The notes under the pieces were generated by a model, which was given only the letters and a program-made list of their open reading frames with translations, did no database searches and was not told the DNA's origin. Shown in pieces: positions 57,945 through 64,000 of a stretch of DNA of 64,000 bases (the first letter of the stretch is position 1; each line of letters starts with the position of its first letter). This DNA comes from Buchnera aphidicola (Ceratovacuna japonica). Lineage in GTDB: Bacteria > Pseudomonadota > Gammaproteobacteria > Enterobacterales > Enterobacteriaceae. The DNA lies in contig AP026065.1 in NCBI GenBank assembly GCA_024349705.1, positions 124,001 through 188,000 on the forward strand, written 5' to 3'. Position numbers and translations under genes: made by a program.

Positions 57945-59522
57945 TTTTTTTTTTATAATTTTTTCAATTTTATTTATAGATATTAGTTTTTTTATATTAG
58001 ATATTCTATTTTTATACTCTACAACATTTTTTTTTAAATTTTTTTTATTAATAGTTATTATATGAGTTATGCCAATTAAATCTGATTCAAAAAACATTTT
58101 TCCTGGAGAAATTTTTCTATCTTCTATAATAGCTTCTATATTATTTTTTTTTAAATTTTTATAAATATTTTCTGATATTTTATTTACTTGTGTTTCTTTA
58201 TGTTTATTTATTGGTAATATTATTACTTGAAATGGAGATATTATATTAGGCCATATAATTCCATTTTTGTGATAATTTTGTTCTATTATAGCTGGAATTA
58301 ATCTACTTATTCCTATTCCATAGCATCCCATTTTTATAATTTTTTTTTTTTTCTTTTTATTTATTATAAAAAAATTATTTTTTTTAGAATATTTTTTACC
58401 AATTTGAAATATATGTGCTATTTCAATACTTTTTTTTATTTTATATTTTTCTTTTAAAAATATTTTTTTTTTGTTTAAAAATTTTTCTATTTTTTTATTT
58501 TTATTTACCTTATTATATATATAAAAAGATCTATTTTTTAATATATTTGAATCTATTATTATTTTATTTTTTTTTTTTAATATTTTTTTTAGTGTTTTTA
58601 TGTTGTTATAAAATTTTATTATATTTTTTTTTTTTTCTAATTTAATTGTACTGTCATTATAACATTTTTTTATTTTTTTAATATCTATAGTATAATTTTT
58701 ATATATCATTGCTAAAATATGTTCTTTTTTTTTATAAGATTTAATTAAAAATATTTTTACAAAATTATTTTTTTTTTTTGTTATTTCATTATTATTTTTT
58801 TTTTTTTTAGATATTTTTTTTACAGATATTTTTTTTGCAATGTTGTTTTTGTTTGATGTAAGTATATAATTTTCTCCAGTATTACAAACCGAATGAAATT
58901 CATGTGATATATTTCCACCCATTTTTTTTGATTCTGTTTTTATTATGTAAAATTTTATTTTTAAACAATTAAAAATTTTTATATATGATTTATAAATTTT
59001 TAAGTATGTTTTTTTCATAGACTCATTGTCAATATGAAACGAATATGCATCTTTCATAATAAATTCTTTGGATCTTATTATTCCAGATTTAGGTCTTATT
59101 TCATCTCTATATTTAGTTTGTATCTGATAAAATATTATTGGCAGTTTTTTATATGATTTTATTTCTTTTGAAAATATAAACGTAGAAATTTCTTCGTTAG
59201 TTGGAGAAAGTATAAATTTTTTTTTTTTTCTGTCTGATACTTTAAATAATTCTTTTCCAAAAATTTTTTCTCTTCCACTTTTTTTCCATAATGATAGTCG
59301 TTGTAAAACAGGCATTAATATTTCTATAGCACCATTTTTTTCCATTTCTTTTCTTACTATTTTCTTTATTTTTTTTATTATTCTTACTCCTAAAGGTAAA
59401 AAAGCATATATACCTGACGATATTTTTCTTATTAGACCCGATTGTAACATTAATTTGTTACTAGTTATTTTATCTCCATTTTTTTTTTTTATAAAAAAAA
59501 ATAAGTATTTACTTGTTCTCAT
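57933..59522 (-). CDS. proS: Prolyl-tRNA synthetase
   Basis: Class II synthetase charging tRNA-Pro. Motif 1 region GIYAFLPLGVRI; motif 2 YRDEIRPKSGIIRSKEFIMKDA; motif 3 GCYGIGISR; an anticodon-binding domain closes the protein. The 529 residues fall short of E. coli (572). The shortfall is in the inserted editing domain between motifs 2 and 3 (about residues 225-400), which is a K/I/N-rich tract without the GPGSLGP signature, so Ala-tRNA-Pro editing may be lost. The last codons lie inside the end of dnaE. Confidence 0.97.
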   Translation of the reverse strand: MRTSKYLFFFIKKKNGDKITSNKLMLQSGLIRKISSGIYAFLPLGVRIIKKIKKIVRKEMEKNGAIEILMPVLQRLSLWKKSGREKIFGKELFKVSDRKKKKFILSPTNEEISTFIFSKEIKSYKKLPIIFYQIQTKYRDEIRPKSGIIRSKEFIMKDAYSFHIDNESMKKTYLKIYKSYIKIFNCLKIKFYIIKTESKKMGGNISHEFHSVCNTGENYILTSNKNNIAKKISVKKISKKKKNNNEITKKKNNFVKIFLIKSYKKKEHILAMIYKNYTIDIKKIKKCYNDSTIKLEKKKNIIKFYNNIKTLKKILKKKNKIIIDSNILKNRSFYIYNKVNKNKKIEKFLNKKKIFLKEKYKIKKSIEIAHIFQIGKKYSKKNNFFIINKKKKKKIIKMGCYGIGISRLIPAIIEQNYHKNGIIWPNIISPFQVIILPINKHKETQVNKISENIYKNLKKNNIEAIIEDRKISPGKMFFESDLIGITHIITINKKNLKKNVVEYKNRISNIKKLISINKIEKIIKKKLFI

Positions 59523-59671
59523 ATTACGTTCTCAATATAATTTTATTAATATTTTTGTATAGTAAAATTTATTTATTAAAATTTTATTATATATTTTAAA
59601 GTATTTTAATTATATAATATTTTTTATATAATTTAACTTGATAATTTATTATAATATATTTTAGGTAAATT

Positions 59672-60781
59672 ATGTCTGAAAATAACTTTGATGAAGATAA
59701 AACTGAGCAGCCTACTGAACATAAATTAAAAAAAGCTAAATCAGAAGGTAACAGAATAAATTCTAAAGAATTAAACTTTTTATTATTTTTGTGTATAAAT
59801 TTCTGTATAATTTATATATTTAAAAATAGTATTTATACAAATTTTATAAATTTTTTTACAAAAAGTTTTACATTCAATTTTATTTCTATAAAAGAAGACA
59901 TTTTTTTTAATATTAAAAATTTAATGCAAGAAAAGATTTTATATTTTTTTTGTTGTTTATTTGTCCCTTTATTAACAAACATGTTAATACCATTTTTGTA
60001 TGGAAAAGTTGCATTTAACATAAAAAACACATATTTTAATTTTAAAAAATTAAATTTATTAAATGGAATTAAAAAAATGTTTTCTTATAATATATTTTTA
60101 GAAATAATTAGAATATTAATAAAATTTTTTTTTATAATATCAATTTTTTCATTTTTCATATACAAAAAGATTTTTGAAATATTAAATATTTTTTTTATAA
60201 ATGATACTGATGTTAATATTTTATATTTTTTTGAAATGTTTACTTTCTTTTGTTTAATAGGAATTTTTTCTTTTGTTCCTATATCTATTATAGATTTTTT
60301 TTTAGAATATAATAAATATTATAATAACTTAAAAATGTCTAGACATGAAATTTTAGAAGAGTTCAAAGAAATAGAAGGAAATCCAAATGTTAAAAATATT
60401 TTAAAAAGAAGAATAAGAGAAAAATTTAATATTTTGAAAAATTCTAATATCTCTCAATCAGATGTTATTTTAATAGATCCATTAAATAATATTTGTGTAG
60501 CGATTAAATATGATATGAATACTATGAATGCTCCAAAAATATTAAGAAAAATTTCTAAAAAAGAAACATATAACATAAAAAAAATTGCAAACTCAAAAAT
60601 GATACCTATTCTTAAAAATACGGAAATTACTACTAAATTATACAAATATGGACAATCAGGAAAATACATTCCAGAAAATTTATACGTATCAGTAGCAGAA
60701 GTTATAAACTGGTCATGGAAAATGAAAAAATGGATGTTGTCAGGTGGAAAAAAACCAATATTTATTAAAAAAAATTTATAA
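59672..60781 (+). CDS. flhB: Flagellar export gate protein FlhB with altered autocleavage site
   Basis: Switch component of the flagellar type III export gate. The N-terminus EDKTEQPTEHKLKKAKSEG is typical, followed by four membrane segments and a cytoplasmic domain. Residues 269-272 read D-P-L-N where relatives have N-P-T-H, the self-cleavage site; the flanking SDVILI and CVAIKYD align without gaps. The C-terminal SAPK-like NAPKILRK and YVSVAEVINWSW are conserved. The 369 residues are close to the usual 382. It forms a pair with flhA, 32 bases downstream. Confidence 0.97.
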   Translation: MSENNFDEDKTEQPTEHKLKKAKSEGNRINSKELNFLLFLCINFCIIYIFKNSIYTNFINFFTKSFTFNFISIKEDIFFNIKNLMQEKILYFFCCLFVPLLTNMLIPFLYGKVAFNIKNTYFNFKKLNLLNGIKKMFSYNIFLEIIRILIKFFFIISIFSFFIYKKIFEILNIFFINDTDVNILYFFEMFTFFCLIGIFSFVPISIIDFFLEYNKYYNNLKMSRHEILEEFKEIEGNPNVKNILKRRIREKFNILKNSNISQSDVILIDPLNNICVAIKYDMNTMNAPKILRKISKKETYNIKKIANSKMIPILKNTEITTKLYKYGQSGKYIPENLYVSVAEVINWSWKMKKWMLSGGKKPIFIKKNL

Positions 60782-60813
60782 ATAAATTACAAAAAATTTA
60801 GAGACTATAAGAT

Positions 60814-62901
60814 ATGATATTAAATTCTTCAATATTCAAAAATGTATTAAAAGATATTAAAAAAATTAGTTGGAAATTATTTTACGCTCCAACAATATTG
60901 TTAATGTTATTATCTATGATGATATTACCATTACCTCCATTTTTGTTAGACATATTTTTTACTTTTAATATAGTACTTTCTATTATGATTCTTTTATCAT
61001 CTATGTTTACTAAAAATACCATAGAATTTATATCTTTTCCTACTATATTATTATTTTCTACATTGTTAAGATTGTCATTAAATATAGCTTCTACTAGAAT
61101 AATTTTAATACATGGTCATAAAGGTTCTTCATCTGCTGGAAATGTTATAGAATCTTTTGGGCATTTTTTAGTAGGAAATAATTTTTCAGCAGGAATAGTA
61201 ATTTTTATAATACTTATTATAATAAATTTTATAGTAATAACAAAAGGATCAGGTAGAATAGCTGAAGTTGGAGCTAGATTTGCATTAGATGGAATGCCAG
61301 GAAAACAAATGGCTATAGATGCAGATTTGAGTTCTGGGTCTATAGGAGAGAAAGAGGCTATATATAGAAGAAACAAAGTTTCCCAGGAAGCTGATTTTTA
61401 TGGTTCTATGGATGGTGCAAGCAAATTCGTTAGAGGAGATGCTATAGCTGGTATATTAATTATGTTGGTAAATATAATAGGAGGAGTATTAGTTGGTACA
61501 ATACAACATAATATGAATTTTTATAAAGCTATTGAAACTTATTCTCTTTTAACTATAGGAGATGGTTTAGTTGCGCAAATTCCATCTTTATTAATATCTA
61601 CTTCTGCTGGTGTTATGGTTACTAGAATAAGTACAAAAAAAAATATTAGTGAACAAATTGTAAGTCAATTATTTAATAGTTTTAAAACATTTTTTTTTAG
61701 TAGCATTGTATTACTAATTTTTGGCTCAATATCAGGTATGCCCCATATAATTTTTTTATTAGCTTCTTTTATTTTATTTATATTTGGATTAATTTTATAT
61801 TATAAAAATTATTATAGTAAAAAGTTAATTTATAAAAAAATTGATAAATTTAAAAAAGAAATTGAAGAAGCATCTTGGAAAGATGTAGTTATAGAAGATA
61901 CTATAAAAATAGAATTAGGTAAAAAAATATATTATTCTTTAAACAAAATAAAAAAAAATTATTTAATTAATAAAATTCAAGCTATTAGAAAAAATTTTGC
62001 TAGTAAAATTGGTTTTTTGCCCTCTTCTATAAATTTAAAAAATAATTTTTTTATAAATAAATACGAATATATAATATTTATAAAGGGAGTAGAATTTTAT
62101 AGAGGTAAACTATTTTATAATCTATTGATGATAATTAATAATAATCAAAAAATTAAACTTTCTTTTCCTTACGTAAAAAAATGTATAGATCCTGTATACA
62201 ACATGAAAGCATTTTGGATAGATAAAAAATATAAAGAAAAAGCAAAAAAAATGAACTTTACTATTATAGATTCCATATCTGTTTTAACTGCTAATCTAAA
62301 TAATATTTTAAAACAAAATTTAGATGAACTTTTAGGTTGCTATGAAACTCAAAAACTATTAGAAAATGTAAATTTTAAAATGCCAAAGTTAATAGATGAT
62401 TTTATTCCTAATACAATTAGTTTATCTATTTTCAATCAAATACTAAAAAATTTATTACATGAAAATATATATATAAGAGATATTAAAACTATTATAGAAA
62501 CTTTAATACATAATTCTTCTGTTACAAAAAATCCTAATGAATTAACTAGTATAGTTAGAATTTCATTAGGAAAGTTTATTTCTCAGCAAATTTTTAAAAA
62601 TAATAATAAAATTAAAGTTATAAGTTTAGACAGTGAATTAGAAAGAATATTAGAAAGTTCTATTAATAATAAAGATGTATTTGAACCAGATCTAGCTAAT
62701 AGAATATTATTACAAACTAAATTAGCTATAGAAAATCAAATAAATATTAATGGATTTTTAGTTCTTATAGTAAATCATTCATTAAGATTTATTTTATCTA
62801 AATTTTTAAGGCAAAAATTTTCTATGCTTCATGTTTTATCTTTTTTAGAAATACCTAATAATTTAATTATAAAATCCACTAGCATTATAGGAAAAATGTA
62901 A
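60814..62901 (+). CDS. flhA: Flagellar export gate protein FlhA
   Basis: Main export gate protein, using proton flow to drive secretion of flagellar parts. Eight hydrophobic segments form the N-terminal half, with the conserved TRIILIHGHKG..GNVIESFG and GSGRIAEVGARFALDGMPGKQMAIDAD loop. The cytoplasmic C-terminal half (VLTANLNNILKQN, ANRILLQTKLAI) is complete. The 695 residues match (692). From memory, Buchnera makes many hook-basal bodies without filaments, so this gate probably serves secretion rather than swimming. Confidence 0.99.
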   Translation: MILNSSIFKNVLKDIKKISWKLFYAPTILLMLLSMMILPLPPFLLDIFFTFNIVLSIMILLSSMFTKNTIEFISFPTILLFSTLLRLSLNIASTRIILIHGHKGSSSAGNVIESFGHFLVGNNFSAGIVIFIILIIINFIVITKGSGRIAEVGARFALDGMPGKQMAIDADLSSGSIGEKEAIYRRNKVSQEADFYGSMDGASKFVRGDAIAGILIMLVNIIGGVLVGTIQHNMNFYKAIETYSLLTIGDGLVAQIPSLLISTSAGVMVTRISTKKNISEQIVSQLFNSFKTFFFSSIVLLIFGSISGMPHIIFLLASFILFIFGLILYYKNYYSKKLIYKKIDKFKKEIEEASWKDVVIEDTIKIELGKKIYYSLNKIKKNYLINKIQAIRKNFASKIGFLPSSINLKNNFFINKYEYIIFIKGVEFYRGKLFYNLLMIINNNQKIKLSFPYVKKCIDPVYNMKAFWIDKKYKEKAKKMNFTIIDSISVLTANLNNILKQNLDELLGCYETQKLLENVNFKMPKLIDDFIPNTISLSIFNQILKNLLHENIYIRDIKTIIETLIHNSSVTKNPNELTSIVRISLGKFISQQIFKNNNKIKVISLDSELERILESSINNKDVFEPDLANRILLQTKLAIENQININGFLVLIVNHSLRFILSKFLRQKFSMLHVLSFLEIPNNLIIKSTSIIGKM

Positions 62902-62928
62902 TTTTATATAAAAAAATATTTTTTTATT

Positions 62929-64000
62929 TTATATATTTTTAATAATTTTTATTCCTAATAAATTTAATCCTATTTTTATTATTTTTGAAATTATTATAAT
63001 TAATTTTATTCTACTCATTTTAACTTTTTTATTTTTTTCATATATAATGTAATATTTTTCATAAAATTTTGAAAAATTAGAAGATAAATTATATAAATAA
63101 TTGCATAATATATTTGGATAACTATTTTTTAATATATCATTTATTGTTTCTTCAAATTGTAAAATTTTTATAGACATTTTTCTTTCTTCTGAATTTGTAA
63201 TAATAATTTTTTCTTTTATTTTATTAATATTTACTTTAGATTTTTTTATTATTGATAAAATTCTAGAATATGCATATTGTATATATATAGAAGTATTGCC
63301 ATCTAACTTTAGTACTTCTTTCCAATTAAAAACATAATTTCTTTTTCTATTTTTAGATAATTCAAAATATTTTATTGAACCTATCCCAATTATTTCTGAT
63401 ATTTTTTCTAATTTTTTTTTATATATATTTTTATTTTTTTTTAAAATTATTTTTTTAGATTTTTTTATTGATTTTTTTATTAAATCATACAATTTTATTG
63501 TTTTACCTTTTCTTGTCATAAAAGGTTTATTTTTTTTATTTAATATAGTTCCGAATTCATAATGACTTACAGGTAAATTTTTAGATATATATTTTGCTTT
63601 TTTAGATATCTCTAAAATTTGCTCTAAGTGTCTTTTCTGTCTATAATCTATAAAATATATTATTTTATCCGCTTTAATAACATTTGATCTATATTTTATA
63701 CATGCAATGTCTATAGTAGAATACAAAAATGTCTTATCTCTATTTTGTATTATTACTCCCATTTTTTTTCCTAATTTGTTTTTAAACTTTTTTAAATAAA
63801 CTATAATTTTTCCATTTTTTTCCTTTGCAATTTTTTTTTTTTTAAGATCCAGTATTATATCTTTTAGCATGTTTTTATAAAAACTTTCTCCTTTTACATG
63901 TTTAGATTTTAAAGTTATGTTCAAAATTTTGTAAATTTTTTTATTTTCTAACAAAGTTTTTTTAACTATTTTTTTCCAAATTGATATATATTTTTTATTG
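62929..64000 (-). CDS. argS: Arginyl-tRNA synthetase, C-terminal part (cut by window end)
   Basis: Class I synthetase charging tRNA-Arg. The frame stays open to the window edge on the minus strand (SIWKKIVKK precedes the TTG at 63954, which is an internal leucine codon), so the N-terminal domain and HIGH motif lie outside. Present are KGESFYKNML, MGVIIQNRDKTFLYST(T/I)DIA, DYRQKRHLEQ and the anticodon-binding domain with IQYAYSRILSI and LQFEETI. About 357 of some 577 residues are visible. It converges on flhA with only 27 bases between. Confidence 0.98.
   Translation of the reverse strand, partial: NKKYISIWKKIVKKTLLENKKIYKILNITLKSKHVKGESFYKNMLKDIILDLKKKKIAKEKNGKIIVYLKKFKNKLGKKMGVIIQNRDKTFLYSTIDIACIKYRSNVIKADKIIYFIDYRQKRHLEQILEISKKAKYISKNLPVSHYEFGTILNKKNKPFMTRKGKTIKLYDLIKKSIKKSKKIILKKNKNIYKKKLEKISEIIGIGSIKYFELSKNRKRNYVFNWKEVLKLDGNTSIYIQYAYSRILSIIKKSKVNINKIKEKIIITNSEERKMSIKILQFEETINDILKNSYPNILCNYLYNLSSNFSKFYEKYYIIYEKNKKVKMSRIKLIIIISKIIKIGLNLLGIKIIKNI

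Noticed and set aside
62902..62928. AT palindrome between flhA and argS as a terminator
   Set aside because: It is a loop-free A/T palindrome in a 27-base gap; such sequences arise by chance in this composition.

Overview
The window is a 64 kb piece of a very small, very AT-rich gammaproteobacterial endosymbiont chromosome. Gene content and order (nuo operon, prs, prfA, ackA-pta, gyrA, DUF2076 gene, ahpC, ung, grpE, ssrA, grxD, rnt, sodA, pth, ychF, thrCBA, dksA, truA, secA, aceEF-lpd, erpA, ftsZA, rsmH, ilvHI, degP, dapD, map, rpsB-tsf, frr, fabZ, dnaE, proS, flhBA, argS) match, from memory, the backbone of Buchnera aphidicola, the obligate symbiont of aphids. Several genes usually found between these in larger Buchnera genomes are absent (prmC after prfA, the mur/fts wall cluster between ftsA and rsmH, pyrH between tsf and frr). 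This points to one of the more reduced Buchnera lineages; the host aphid cannot be told from the sequence.

Layout: 1-10.6 kb holds the distal nuo operon (nuoF end to nuoN) of respiratory complex I, closed by a hairpin terminator. 10.8-22 kb holds prs, prfA, ackA-pta, gyrA, a DUF2076 gene, ahpC and ung. 22.1-22.9 kb holds a truncated, frameshifted grpE copy and tmRNA. 23-26.6 kb holds grxD, rnt, sodA, pth and ychF. 26.7-32.1 kb holds the threonine operon (thrABC, minus strand) and dksA. 32.2-41.7 kb holds truA, secA and the pyruvate dehydrogenase genes. 42-48 kb holds erpA, ftsZA, rsmH and the acetohydroxyacid synthase genes ilvIH. 48.3-59.5 kb holds degP, dapD, map, rpsB-tsf, frr, fabZ, dnaE and proS. 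59.7-62.9 kb holds flhB-flhA of the flagellar export gate, followed by the 3' part of argS.

The genes serve symbiont energy supply (pyruvate to acetyl-CoA, acetate and NADH, then complex I), essential amino-acid supply to the host (threonine, branched-chain, lysine/DAP), and a minimal information-processing set. No transposon, prophage, CRISPR array, rRNA or tRNA gene was seen; tmRNA is the only RNA gene.

The most interesting content is regulatory erosion inside otherwise intact genes. IlvH is cut back to its N-terminal ACT domain. The ACT domains of ThrA have lost their usual effector-loop residues. FlhB has D-P-L-N at residues 269-272 in place of the N-P-T-H self-cleavage motif. A grpE remnant is split by a 24-base poly(A) tract and lacks the C-terminal beta domain. 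SecA lacks its zinc-binding tail. Together these suggest a cell tuned to constitutive amino-acid export and to a flagellar secretion apparatus that never switches to filament substrates. Functional consequences are inference.
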